Shown one piece after another: positions 1-8,893 of a stretch of DNA of 23,530 nt. Below the pieces are notes generated by a model. That model was given only the letters and a program-made list of their open reading frames with translations. It made no database searches and had not been told where the DNA came from. Every line of letters begins with the position of its first letter. Position 1 is the first letter of the stretch. Origin of the DNA: Chlamydiota bacterium (GTDB taxonomy: Bacteria > Chlamydiota > Chlamydiia > Chlamydiales > Rhabdochlamydiaceae); contig VGMB01000002.1 in assembly GCA_016866585.1 (NCBI GenBank), positions 1-23,530 on the forward strand, in the 5' to 3' direction. The position numbers and the translations under genes were made by a program.

Positions 1-90
1 CTTAAAAAAACGTTGTTTTTCCTCCGCTGAGCAGTCGATGCGACTTAATTTCATAAGCTTGATTAGGTCGTTTTCATCAAAATGTGACAT
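1..90 (-). CDS. gatC: Asp/Glu-tRNA amidotransferase subunit C, 5' end only
   Basis: Only the first 30 codons are present; the gene continues past the left edge. GatC is the small subunit of the GatCAB complex, which converts mischarged Asp-tRNA(Asn) or Glu-tRNA(Gln) to the amide form in the cytoplasm. The translated start reads MSHFDENDLIKLMKLSRIDC followed by SAEEKQRFFK. This matches the GatC opening pattern: a helix with an (A/S)-R-(L/I) core, then a Ser-x-Glu-Glu-(E/K) stretch leading into a second helix. It is read divergently from the BPL_N-like gene, with 96 bases between the two starts that must hold both promoters. No strong Shine-Dalgarno sequence is visible before its ATG. The identification rests on 30 residues, but the match is characteristic. 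Confidence 0.72.
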   Translation of the reverse strand, partial: MSHFDENDLIKLMKLSRIDCSAEEKQRFFK

Positions 91-186
91 GGCTTATTCT
101 TGGTTACAATCTTTTTGAATACTAGTTAAAAACTGTGAAAAGGGGTATTTTATAAAGGTTCATGCTTATCTAGTCAAAAGGAAAAG

Positions 187-933
187 ATGGGATCTGTGAA
201 AAAGCACATAGTAATTTATCTGGATGAGGGGGTAGATACTCTAGGCGTTAGGTTGCTTACAGAGGAAATACACCGAATATTTGATTGCGGATCCGTTTCT
301 GTGAAGCTGATCGACTCTTGCGATGTGATAAAGGGGCAGTGGGTAAGTACTACGTCCCTTTTTATCATGCCGGGTGGAAGGGATCTTCCCTTTCTTAAAA
401 AACTTACACATAATGGAATGAAAAATATCAGAGAGTTTGTTCTAAATGGTGGATCTTATCTTGGCATATGTGCCGGAGCCTATTTTGCTTGCGATAGTAT
501 TGAGTTTCAGAAGGGGGGAGCTCTTGAGGTTCTTGGAGAGAGGTATTTAAAATTTTACTCTGGCAAGGCAATCGGTCCTGCGCTGGCTGATGGTGCCTAT
601 AGCTACGAAAGCCCAATAGGGGCGCTTTTAGCAAAAGTGGGTATAGATGAGGATTCTGTCTATATATATTATAATGGCGGATGTTTATTTACTGAGCCAC
701 TTCCATCCAATTCTAAAATAATTGGTTGCTATCAGGATCTTCCCGGATCCCCTGCTGCAATCGTATCTTCCAGAGTAGGAGTGGGTAAGGTTGTTTTAAG
801 TGGTGTTCACTTTGAATACCCCTATGATTATGCGATTAAGGATGCATGCATTTCATCTTGCGTGTCTTCAAGAGAATTTGAAGATGGAAGGGTTTTTTTA
901 ATTAAATCGATAATTAATAGTTTGATTTTTTAA
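187..933 (+). CDS. BPL_N-type glutamine-amidotransferase-like protein
   Basis: A 248-residue protein of the class I glutamine-amidotransferase fold, closest to the domain found at the N-terminus of eukaryotic biotin-protein ligases (BPL_N). Visible elements are an oxyanion-type loop MPGGRDLPF (residues 61-69), the nucleophile elbow GICAGAYFA with Cys95, and a late SGVHFEYP segment giving His208 and Glu210 as the rest of a triad. There is no C-terminal biotin-ligase catalytic domain, so it is a stand-alone domain rather than a working BPL. Such stand-alone proteins occur in chlamydiae as I recall; their substrate is not established. The start is supported by AAGGA at 178-182, four bases before the ATG. 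It is probably cytoplasmic, as no signal peptide or membrane segment is present. Fold assignment is firm; function is not. Confidence 0.8.
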   Translation: MGSVKKHIVIYLDEGVDTLGVRLLTEEIHRIFDCGSVSVKLIDSCDVIKGQWVSTTSLFIMPGGRDLPFLKKLTHNGMKNIREFVLNGGSYLGICAGAYFACDSIEFQKGGALEVLGERYLKFYSGKAIGPALADGAYSYESPIGALLAKVGIDEDSVYIYYNGGCLFTEPLPSNSKIIGCYQDLPGSPAAIVSSRVGVGKVVLSGVHFEYPYDYAIKDACISSCVSSREFEDGRVFLIKSIINSLIF

Positions 934-1011
934 TTATTTTTCATGTTCTTTTATTTTAATTAGTTGTGTGTTAAAATAGTTGTTTTTAATGTTTTGCGGT
1001 AATTTAAAATT

Positions 1012-4000
1012 ATGTCTTCACATACCCCTCGATCTTCCTCATCGAAAATACCATCTTGTACTCAGTTTGCTTCATATGGTAACCCTTGTCAAATTGGGAT
1101 ACCTTCCGAGGCGCCCCTTTCAGAAGTGATTTTAGATGATCGTCAGCAAGCTGAAGTTGAAGGATTGTTTGGAAGGGTTGTCTATATAAAGCATAAAAGC
1201 TCTAATCATCTTTATGCTGCAAGGAGTGCTGTCGATGTTGTTAACGCGTTTGTGCAAAGCTGTGCCGACTGCTTATTCTTTATTTCAGGGGATCCCTTAG
1301 TAGAGAAGGAGGTATCTAAAAGAGCAGAGCGTCTATGCGTGGCTCCTTGTAGAGTAACTTTACGGGGCAGTGTAAACACGGCTTTAATGCTTGGTGAGGA
1401 AGTAAAATCTGATCTTGATGTGGTATTGAAAAGCTGTCGATTCCATCCTTCTTTGTCTATTCCAAATTTTTTTAGGTTTTTTTGTTCTGTCCTAGGATTA
1501 AGGGCTCTTGAGATTATGAATCCTGATATACCGTATGAGCAGTCATGGGTGTGGAGAGGTGAAAATGGCTGTATTTATACGCATGAAAGAGCTCAAAATA
1601 TTATTGGTCTAACACATGGGGTCTATAAGGCCTTTAGTCCATTATTTGAGCAATCCAAGTGCATCTATTCGTTTTCAGGACTTATAGACGCTCAAGGTAA
1701 GCCTACAGGGATTGATCTTGATATAGCTGTCCAATTTCCTATGGAACAAGGATTTGCCACATCAAGATCGATATCCCCATATAATGGAAGTTTGTCAAGC
1801 TCAGGTTCTGATAGAAGTTGCGGTTCAGAGGAAGCCTCTTTTCAGTCGATAGATGCGATGTCATTCGGTCACGATGCTGTTGAGCTTGTATTAAATACGC
1901 TAGCTGGAAAAATAGACTTTAAGATGCGTCCGTATTTTTCCACTCTTTTTGACTGGAATTTTTCCGAGGTGAAAAAACTAGTGAAAAATCGAGAACTGGT
2001 GGTGCTTGATCCCAATATGTTTCAAGGATATAAAAGGCTCTTTTATGAAATTACAAGGGGTAAGTTTCCTAAGATCGATTCGTTGGTATACCACAGAGAT
2101 AATGAAAAGATCTGTTACATTCTTTTAAATATGCCCGAAAGAGCCTATGTGATTGATTCAAGTCCATCTCATCCATTATTCGATTTTATCAACCAGAAAG
2201 GGCAAACTCCAGAATTCAAACTGGCGGTATATTTTAATACCTACAAAACGGCAAAACTACTTCTAAAACAATTAGAAATGAATGCAGAATCTTTTAGAGA
2301 TCTTACAGAAAAAAAAGAAAAGTTAAGCTGTTTAGCAGCCTTAATGAACAATCAGTTCTCTCATCCTTCTTGGCAGAGTATCTTTCCTAAATATTGTGAT
2401 GCTTTGGTAAGGACTAAGATTCCTTTAGATATCATAGATGATTGCTATACCGTATTATCTCATATTGTTGTCGCAAGTGATACACGGGTTGGTTCGTGTT
2501 TTGGTCTTAATGTGAGAATGACTGCCATATCTGATTCATCTAAAGGTTTTGTTTTCAGTGAGCAATCAAGCTCTGCTGAAGTAATAGAAGCTGCCTGTAG
2601 GCTAAGATCCTGTTTGCCTTCGGCAGTTTTTGAAGAACTAGTAGGAATTTATCTTAAAAGATATGCAGAACTTGGTATTTGTTTTGAGGATATGATCCTT
2701 TTATCCTATATGGAAGCGAGATTTGCTCAGAGTTTATTAACTCCTTATGAGATAGATGAAGTCATAACCCAGATGCCTCGATTTTTGAGTCTTTGGATGG
2801 GAAATCATAGCGCTTTTGGAGATACATTAAATCACGATGTTCTTAAAATAATACAAGATTATCAGCTGAAATTTTTTCCATCAGATAGTGATAGAGAACA
2901 TTTTTTTCACTTAATTTCTCAGGATATGGCAAGTATTGAAAATGATTCTTCTTTACTTCCCAGTTACTTGATTGTCATGATGAAAGTTTCTTTGCTAAAT
3001 CGTATTGATAAAATCAATATTGCCTACGGTTCTCTTGCTAGCTTATTTAAAAGTAAAAAGTGCTTAGAAACTTATCATATCCTTTCTTATCTTAATGATC
3101 TGGCTCCTCATTTAGAAAATGCGCAACTATTGGAAATATTTGATTTAGTTTCTGAATTGTTTGATTTAAAAGAAAGCAGCCCACTTGCAGATAAGCAAAA
3201 GGCGTGTATGAAAGAGTTGATAAGGACAATTGCAGATAGAGGTATGATTAGGCAGGTTCTTATCTACCTTCCTGCTTTTGCGCAACTATATGAAACACCT
3301 GTTCTAGAACTTGTGCTCAAAAATAAAGAATTGCTATTCGAGATTGACAATCCAGTCTCTGTTTTTACAAAAATTCTGACTATTGCTCCTGAAGGATATA
3401 TTCAAGATCTCTTGCTCATTAATCCTGAAAAAACAATAGAGTATTTAGCAACATATATAAGACAAGAGGATTGTGTCAGTCTTGATCTTCTTAAAGATGT
3501 GATAACAACATCTGAGCAAAAAAAACTTTTTCTCACCACTATTAGTTGGGCGGTATCTCTTGCCGAAAAAGATCCTTCTTTTGTTGTTAGCATGTTTTTA
3601 CATCTTAAAGGGCAGTCTCAAAGAAATGAAGTTCCCATATTTTTAAGGTCACTTGCTGATGTTTTTCCTCAGCTTGCTTTGGATTGTCTAAGTGAGACAA
3701 AGCCTTCTATGCAATCTAATGTGATTCAATCCGATCCACTTTTCTGGAGTCGCTGTATTGAAAAAGGTTTAAAGCAGATACCTACAGATAATCTTAAACA
3801 TTACATGGAGAGTATCTTATTATCGCCTCATGATGGTGCCTTGGAGGAATCTCTTTCCGCCTCTCTTCTCGATGGCATAGTAAGTGTCATCCAAAGAGAT
3901 TCTGATCAAGCAGTTGTTGTTAATACATACCTAGAGCGTTTTTTACCTGTTTTGTGTGTATTAAGGCAAAAAAAACAACTTGATGTAGGTTCTTATCTGT

Positions 4001-7000
4001 CGCTGATCACTTCTTTTATAGGAAGTCCTATGCAAAAAAGTTTATCGAGTGAAATTGTTGAGCTTCTACATTCAGAAACTTTTGATCTAGCAAATCAAAA
4101 GATGGATTTACTCAGCTTTTTACATGTTGCGCAAAACAAAACTCTAAGTGCTGAGATATGCGCGCAGGTGATGAATAAAGTTAAAGAGGTGCCGTTAACA
4201 ACTCAGATTTATCTTAAGGTATACGATCTGTTTCGCAGTAGACCTGACTTGCGTAAAGAGCTACTTATAGAGGGGTACAAAGCTAAAATTGATACAGAGG
4301 TCTTAAGGCCGTCGATACTGGAATCGATGGAATTATTATCTTCTTTTTCTGCTCAAATGGATAATCTTTGGGATATGACGCAAAGGGGGCTTCCTTCTGA
4401 TTTGATCTTATCTCAAATTGATAAAATTCGAATAGATGGATCTATTACTGCTTCTATGCGCCCTCAAGTTAAGCAGTGCTTGCAGGGATTGTTACAAACG
4501 GATCTTTGCTGTGTGAAGAAGTTTTTAAGTCTGTGCAGTACCTCTACAAGCCTAGGAATTGATAAACATAACTATATGATGTTATTGGAGTTTTTACTTC
4601 AGCAGGATTCTACGTTATTACAAGAGATTGTTCCTCTTTTAAAGGTTATGGAAGTAGTAAGTCACAGTGATTATCTATCGTTGATGAGGCACTCTGTTGC
4701 TAGTGGAAAAGAGCTTGTGGTTTTTAAGCAATTTAACAAAATAGAAATTAGTGATTCCTTTATAGAGGTTTTGAATGTTCTTTTAGAAAGGATCGACAAG
4801 TCTGTAAATACGTTAAAGACCGAAACTCCTTTATACAAAGCCATAGATGAGCAGATAAAAAGGATAGAGCATTCCGATTTTGTTAGTTCTTTAGAGGCAT
4901 TTCATGGTTTGTATGACAGGTTTATGACCGTTTATCTTGGTAAAATAATGACTCATGATCCTGATGCTATTTTACGTTTTATGGATAAGGCAGACAGAGA
5001 CGTGTTTTCTTTGAAGCTTGCTGATATGATAGTCAATTCCAGAGACCTTTCTTCCACATTATTGACTGCTCTTTTTGAAATGATAGAATCCAAGGAAGAG
5101 CTTGTGCATTTTGAACCTCTCAAAGGATCTCTTCTCTCATGCTATAGGTTTTATTTTGAAAATGCTAAAAAAGAAGATCTTTTTCCAAGGATCATGCAGT
5201 GTTATAATCTTCTTGGTAGTGAATCTATAGAAGTTTTAGCTTCTATACTTATTAGAAAGTCTCTTTTAAATAAGGACTATAGCACAGCAAAATGGGTCGC
5301 AGAACGTAAGGGTAATTGCTTTTCGGCTGCTGATGGTGAAGTTAAGAAGAATAATCTGCGTTCTGACTTGATGGCGATCTTAAAAAGTACAACACCTGAT
5401 GCGGCAGCTGATGTTTTTTCTATTTGCTGGATGCTTCGTAAAGAGATAGGCTCCAAGGTTAAGTCTCATCTTATTCAATTAGCTCAGCTTCAATTAAAGC
5501 AGCCCTTATCACAAATATCGTTAGACCAGGCTAAAGTTATTTATCAAAAGTTTGTCCTCAGTGGAGAATTTACTTTCTCAGCAGAGGAGATAGCGTTGCT
5601 GTCAAAAGTATATGATCAGCATTTTGAAAAAATAGATTTGGAATTATATAAACAAAATTTAGACTTTTTTCGCGCAAGAAAATACCCAGACTTTATGTAC
5701 TCATGCGCAAATAAGCTATTTGCAAAACACTGCAGAGTCCTTTGGCATTCTTTGTGTCTTAAAGAAGCGCCAAGTGCTGAAAACATAAAATCTATAGAAA
5801 TATTTAAAGATCTGTTCGCGGAAGCAAATATTGTAGTAATACCTCTTTTGTCAGACCTTATTGGTGTATGCAGAGAGGGTGTTCATCACCTTCTAGATAA
5901 AGAGCAGATCTCTGATCAGGATCTGGATCATATGGTCGCTATTTCTGGGATGTTTTGTCTTATAGCATCTTTTGATCAATCCGAGCTCTCCAAAGCAAGT
6001 ACTATGTTAAATAGAGTTATAGATAAAGGGGTAATCGAAAGGTTTACCCAAAATTTCTCTGCATTCATGGCTTTTAATTATTTAATTTTAAGTAAACAGT
6101 GCTCTAGGGGCGATATTCTAGAGATAGTTTCTTGTGCGTTATATTCTCTGCCTATTGACTCTTTAGAATCTAAAGAAAGGCAACAGATGCAAATGGTGAT
6201 CTTAGATTTTCTTATTCCTGTTTTTTTATCAACTAATCCAGATGGAATCGATTTTGATAGTATTTTTCATTTACTTAAGATGTATGGTCCAATTAGAAAG
6301 ATTGATGACAATCAAATGGAAACAGTCCTTAAATTAGTTCTGTTGAATATGACCCAAGTTACCGCTTATGAGCCCAAAAGTCTTGGCACAGAAAAAGATT
6401 ATAATACACCCTATTCTTTAAGTGTGGAGAGCACTGAAATTTTAATGAGGTTTTTTTGCGATAATATCAACCCAACAATGCCAATAGATCTACTTTCTAA
6501 GATCGGATCAACTATTCTTTGTGTGGCAGCTACTTCTCAGTTCGAAAATCCATCCGTTCTTATACCGGCAATCGATAATATAGAACGAATCGCCCGAATA
6601 AACAACGAAGATGAAACAATCGAAAGAAATACAGGGTATTTCTTATCTGAAATTATGTTAAATCCAACGCATGTTGATTTGAAAAGATTAGGACTTTTTG
6701 CTCCGTTAAAGATGATGTATGTATTCATTCCTAATATCTTGCAAACAGCTAGACATATACCAAATAAACCTCAATCCTTAGTCGATCAACTGGATGTTAT
6801 AAAAGGAATTTGTCTAAACTTTTATGTGAAGATGGATAAGTTAGTCGGATGCAGGGGGAAGACTGCTTTAGAATACTCTATGTATCCTTATATAGCGATT
6901 GATTCTTATAATATGGATTCTACGGCAGAAGTGCTTGGTTCGGCTATTGAGAAAATCAAGACTGAATCCAGAACAGACTCTATTTTACAATATTGCCGTA

Positions 7001-7494
7001 TTCTGATGGGTTTTGCATTCCATTATGGAAAAGTGCGAGAGCAGTATGAGATGTCTGTAGCGCATAAAGATGAATCTAAACATACTCAGCTTTCAGTAGA
7101 ATACGCTCTTGTTGTCTTTGATGAAGCTATTTTAGAAGGATGTTTGAGATGTTTGCGCTTTAAATCAGGCGTATCTACGGCTCAGATGTCTGAAATTGTA
7201 ACTCTTACTGTTGGTTCTTATACGACAAATCCTCAAATGGCCACAGCGAATTTAATAAATTTAGGACTAGCTATTATTCCTCTTTTAGATAAAAGAACAA
7301 ATCTAGAATTGGATAATTTAGCCTGTTTAATAAATGGAGTATATGAGTCTCATATTCACATGGAATTTATAGAGAACTTAGAGCTTATTCTAGCTGAAAT
7401 AAAGTTTGCACTTGATAAGAAGTATCATCAAGCCCTCCTTCCAAAACTTTCTTTAGGAGCAAGGGCTTGTTTTAAAAAGATAAAAGAAGTGTAG
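1012..7494 (+). CDS. Giant protein with N-terminal nucleotidyltransferase-like domain and long helical region
   Basis: A 2160-residue protein, the largest in the window. Residues 1-35 are Ser/Pro-rich and probably disordered. Residues about 95-240 carry the minimal nucleotidyltransferase signature: a Gly-Ser turn (119-120, in RVTLRGS), then SDLDVVL with Asp134 and Asp136 thirteen residues later, and a possible third carboxylate in GIDLDIAV (Asp235/Asp237). A Ser-rich linker (about 250-280) follows, then a segment LDPNMFQGYKRLFYEITRG (332-350) that could be the helical part of such an enzyme. From about residue 400 to the end the sequence is Leu-rich and looks almost entirely alpha-helical, suggesting a solenoid, but I cannot define a repeat unit. 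No signal peptide or membrane span is evident. The ATG has only a weak ribosome binding site. It converges on the spermidine synthase gene 5 bases away. Size and layout suggest a host-directed or large scaffolding protein; that is inference. Confidence 0.75.
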   Translation: MSSHTPRSSSSKIPSCTQFASYGNPCQIGIPSEAPLSEVILDDRQQAEVEGLFGRVVYIKHKSSNHLYAARSAVDVVNAFVQSCADCLFFISGDPLVEKEVSKRAERLCVAPCRVTLRGSVNTALMLGEEVKSDLDVVLKSCRFHPSLSIPNFFRFFCSVLGLRALEIMNPDIPYEQSWVWRGENGCIYTHERAQNIIGLTHGVYKAFSPLFEQSKCIYSFSGLIDAQGKPTGIDLDIAVQFPMEQGFATSRSISPYNGSLSSSGSDRSCGSEEASFQSIDAMSFGHDAVELVLNTLAGKIDFKMRPYFSTLFDWNFSEVKKLVKNRELVVLDPNMFQGYKRLFYEITRGKFPKIDSLVYHRDNEKICYILLNMPERAYVIDSSPSHPLFDFINQKGQTPEFKLAVYFNTYKTAKLLLKQLEMNAESFRDLTEKKEKLSCLAALMNNQFSHPSWQSIFPKYCDALVRTKIPLDIIDDCYTVLSHIVVASDTRVGSCFGLNVRMTAISDSSKGFVFSEQSSSAEVIEAACRLRSCLPSAVFEELVGIYLKRYAELGICFEDMILLSYMEARFAQSLLTPYEIDEVITQMPRFLSLWMGNHSAFGDTLNHDVLKIIQDYQLKFFPSDSDREHFFHLISQDMASIENDSSLLPSYLIVMMKVSLLNRIDKINIAYGSLASLFKSKKCLETYHILSYLNDLAPHLENAQLLEIFDLVSELFDLKESSPLADKQKACMKELIRTIADRGMIRQVLIYLPAFAQLYETPVLELVLKNKELLFEIDNPVSVFTKILTIAPEGYIQDLLLINPEKTIEYLATYIRQEDCVSLDLLKDVITTSEQKKLFLTTISWAVSLAEKDPSFVVSMFLHLKGQSQRNEVPIFLRSLADVFPQLALDCLSETKPSMQSNVIQSDPLFWSRCIEKGLKQIPTDNLKHYMESILLSPHDGALEESLSASLLDGIVSVIQRDSDQAVVVNTYLERFLPVLCVLRQKKQLDVGSYLSLITSFIGSPMQKSLSSEIVELLHSETFDLANQKMDLLSFLHVAQNKTLSAEICAQVMNKVKEVPLTTQIYLKVYDLFRSRPDLRKELLIEGYKAKIDTEVLRPSILESMELLSSFSAQMDNLWDMTQRGLPSDLILSQIDKIRIDGSITASMRPQVKQCLQGLLQTDLCCVKKFLSLCSTSTSLGIDKHNYMMLLEFLLQQDSTLLQEIVPLLKVMEVVSHSDYLSLMRHSVASGKELVVFKQFNKIEISDSFIEVLNVLLERIDKSVNTLKTETPLYKAIDEQIKRIEHSDFVSSLEAFHGLYDRFMTVYLGKIMTHDPDAILRFMDKADRDVFSLKLADMIVNSRDLSSTLLTALFEMIESKEELVHFEPLKGSLLSCYRFYFENAKKEDLFPRIMQCYNLLGSESIEVLASILIRKSLLNKDYSTAKWVAERKGNCFSAADGEVKKNNLRSDLMAILKSTTPDAAADVFSICWMLRKEIGSKVKSHLIQLAQLQLKQPLSQISLDQAKVIYQKFVLSGEFTFSAEEIALLSKVYDQHFEKIDLELYKQNLDFFRARKYPDFMYSCANKLFAKHCRVLWHSLCLKEAPSAENIKSIEIFKDLFAEANIVVIPLLSDLIGVCREGVHHLLDKEQISDQDLDHMVAISGMFCLIASFDQSELSKASTMLNRVIDKGVIERFTQNFSAFMAFNYLILSKQCSRGDILEIVSCALYSLPIDSLESKERQQMQMVILDFLIPVFLSTNPDGIDFDSIFHLLKMYGPIRKIDDNQMETVLKLVLLNMTQVTAYEPKSLGTEKDYNTPYSLSVESTEILMRFFCDNINPTMPIDLLSKIGSTILCVAATSQFENPSVLIPAIDNIERIARINNEDETIERNTGYFLSEIMLNPTHVDLKRLGLFAPLKMMYVFIPNILQTARHIPNKPQSLVDQLDVIKGICLNFYVKMDKLVGCRGKTALEYSMYPYIAIDSYNMDSTAEVLGSAIEKIKTESRTDSILQYCRILMGFAFHYGKVREQYEMSVAHKDESKHTQLSVEYALVVFDEAILEGCLRCLRFKSGVSTAQMSEIVTLTVGSYTTNPQMATANLINLGLAIIPLLDKRTNLELDNLACLINGVYESHIHMEFIENLELILAEIKFALDKKYHQALLPKLSLGARACFKKIKEV

Positions 7495-7519
7495 ATTTCT
7501 TACTTTAAAACTTCTTTTA
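7481..7519. terminator. Hairpin shared by convergent genes
   Basis: A perfect 10-bp inverted repeat (TAAAAGAAGT at 7481-7490 and ACTTCTTTTA at 7510-7519, 19-base loop) spans the stop codons of both convergent genes. Read on the minus strand it is followed by TCTTTTT, so it best terminates the spermidine synthase transcript, inside the 3' end of the giant gene. On the plus strand no clean U-tract follows. Confidence 0.45.
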
Positions 7520-8396
7520 TGAAAGTAGGCTTATTAAAGGCTCCAAGGTGATACTCTTCGTTATAAAAACGAAGCGAAATGCCTGAGGAGCTTATTTTTT
7601 GTTTCAACGCAGATGCATTTGGTGAATAGTTATAATTCGAGCTAAAGCCAAGAGCCATTTGTCCTCCTACATAGGTAGGCACTGCAGCAAGATAAAAATC
7701 TACTGAATTGAATACCATAGAAAGATTGGTGTGTATTAATTTTAGCTCATCAGCTTGCATGAAAGGAACTCCTGATTGATTAACAAATATTCCCTTTTCA
7801 TTAAGGATATTTTTGCAGTCCCTATAGAATTCTTCCGTAAAAAGACATGCAGCAGGTCCAAAAGGATCTGTAGAATCGCAAATGATAAGATCAAATAGCT
7901 GCTTTGTTTCTTTAACATACTTGGATCCATCTTCTATCACCACCTTGAGTCTGGCATCAGCAAAAGCCCCATTTGAAACAAAAGGCAAGTGTTTTTTGCT
8001 GAACTCAACAACGGAGCCATCTATCTCTACAAGAGTAACACTTTTTACCTGTTTGTGTTTTAGTACCTCACGGATAATCCCCCCGTCCCCGCCACCGATA
8101 ACGAGCACATGCTCTGGATTGTCATGCGAGAACATCGGCAGATGAACCAATGCTTCGTGGTAAATAAATTCATCTTTTTCACACAGTTGTATGCAGCCAT
8201 CTAAAGCTAGTACTGTTCCAAAGGATTTGTTTTTGAATAAAAACATGTCTTGTAGTTCTGTTTTTTCTTCGTATAACACTTCATCTATAGTGAACGATTG
8301 CCCCCAGTCGTTGTATAATGTTTCTTTATAGTCTTGAGAATAAGAACAGACTGAAGATAAAAGTGTGCAAAGAAATAATGCGATCGATATTTTCAT
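7500..8396 (-). CDS. speE: Spermidine synthase with an N-terminal signal peptide
   Basis: A 298-residue polyamine aminopropyltransferase, which makes spermidine from putrescine and decarboxylated S-adenosylmethionine. The core is intact: DEFIYHEALVHLP (75-87), the nucleotide-binding loop VIGGGDGG (99-106), VEID (123-126), and the active-site DSTDPFGPA (174-182), plus PTYVGGQ near residue 240. From about residue 21 it aligns, as I recall the sequence, with E. coli SpeE (ETLxxxxGQxF, then EKTxxQD). The first 20 residues, MKISIALFLCTLLSSVCSYS, are instead a textbook signal peptide: one Lys, a hydrophobic core, then small polar residues. The ATG is well supported by AAGGA five bases upstream, and no later Met exists before residue 51. 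It is therefore predicted to be exported from the cytoplasm, which is unusual for this enzyme. It stands alone; no speD or speA is nearby. Confidence 0.92.
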   Translation of the reverse strand: MKISIALFLCTLLSSVCSYSQDYKETLYNDWGQSFTIDEVLYEEKTELQDMFLFKNKSFGTVLALDGCIQLCEKDEFIYHEALVHLPMFSHDNPEHVLVIGGGDGGIIREVLKHKQVKSVTLVEIDGSVVEFSKKHLPFVSNGAFADARLKVVIEDGSKYVKETKQLFDLIICDSTDPFGPAACLFTEEFYRDCKNILNEKGIFVNQSGVPFMQADELKLIHTNLSMVFNSVDFYLAAVPTYVGGQMALGFSSNYNYSPNASALKQKISSSGISLRFYNEEYHLGAFNKPTFIKEVLK

Positions 8397-8425
8397 AATA
8401 ATCCTTAAACTTAAAATTAAAAAAA

Positions 8426-8452
8426 ACTATAGTAATTGTGAGATTTCGTCAA
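8426..8452 (-). promoter_or_regulatory. Candidate sigma70-type promoter for speE
   Basis: On the minus strand, TTGACG (8447-8452) and TATAGT (8426-8431) are separated by 15 bases, followed by an A/T-rich leader to the AAGGA site before speE. The spacer is slightly short, so this is a tentative call. Confidence 0.4.
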
Positions 8453-8553
8453 TTTTTAAAATTAAAAATATATGTTTTAATAAAAAAAATAGTGACAAAA
8501 GTTGAAAATTAATATATATACGTTTTATATAGGGTATTGATATGGCTTTGCCT

Positions 8554-8562
8554 TGGTATACT
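8554..8562 (+). promoter_or_regulatory. Extended -10 promoter for the DUF378 gene
   Basis: TGGTATACT is an extended -10 element (TG-N then TATACT at 8557-8562). It lies about 30 bases before the start codon chosen for the downstream gene, leaving room for a short leader with its ribosome binding site. A TTGATA lies 14 bases upstream, too close for an ideal -35. Confidence 0.45.
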
Positions 8563-8591
8563 ATTTTAACTTTTTTATGGAGATCATAGTT

Positions 8592-8834
8592 ATGAAACTC
8601 GTAAACACAATAGCTTTATTGCTAGTAATCATCGGTGCTATTAACTGGGGACTTTGGGGATTTTTTCAATTTGACCTAGTAGCATGGATTGGTGGTGGTA
8701 ACACAACAGGTTTTTCTCGTTTAATTTATTCTATCGTGGGTCTTGCAGGTCTTTGGACTATCCGCAAACTTAAGTGCAGTGGAGCATCAAGCTGCAGTAC
8801 TCCAAAAGGAAAAGGCGGATCTTGCTGCAAATAA
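8592..8834 (+). CDS. DUF378 small membrane protein with Cys-rich tail
   Basis: An 80-residue membrane protein of the DUF378 family (function unknown). The start MKLVNTIALLLVIIGAINWG is typical, with the family's GAINWG motif and two hydrophobic segments (about 3-25 and 43-57). The second half contains the FDLVAWI and RLIYSIVGLAG segments expected of the family. I chose the ATG at 8592 because GGAG lies nine bases upstream at 8579-8582. An earlier in-frame start would add 13 residues lying over the -10/leader region. After the second membrane segment is an unusual tail rich in Lys, Gly, Ser and Cys, with five cysteines in the last 20 or so residues, ending SCCK. The gene is a single-gene transcript with its own promoter and a strong terminator. 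Confidence 0.82.
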   Translation: MKLVNTIALLLVIIGAINWGLWGFFQFDLVAWIGGGNTTGFSRLIYSIVGLAGLWTIRKLKCSGASSCSTPKGKGGSCCK

Positions 8835-8857
8835 TCTTTTAAAAAGAGTATCTTAAA

Positions 8858-8893
8858 AAGCGTAGAGAAACAAACATTTGTTTTTCTACGCTT
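8858..8893 (+). terminator. Rho-independent terminator after the DUF378 gene
   Basis: Arms AAGCGTAGAGAAACAAA (8858-8874) and TTTGTTTTTCTACGCTT (8877-8893) pair over about 16 bp with one G-U wobble and a tight loop, followed by ATTTTATTT. It ends only 26 bases before the photolyase start. Confidence 0.75.

Noticed and set aside
7882..8145. Plus-strand frame opposite speE
   Set aside because: Low-complexity Ser/Thr/Pro antisense product over the conserved catalytic core of speE.
8337..8396. Lipoprotein signal in the spermidine synthase N-terminus
   Set aside because: LSSVC has Val directly before Cys and is a poor lipobox; an ordinary signal peptide is more likely.
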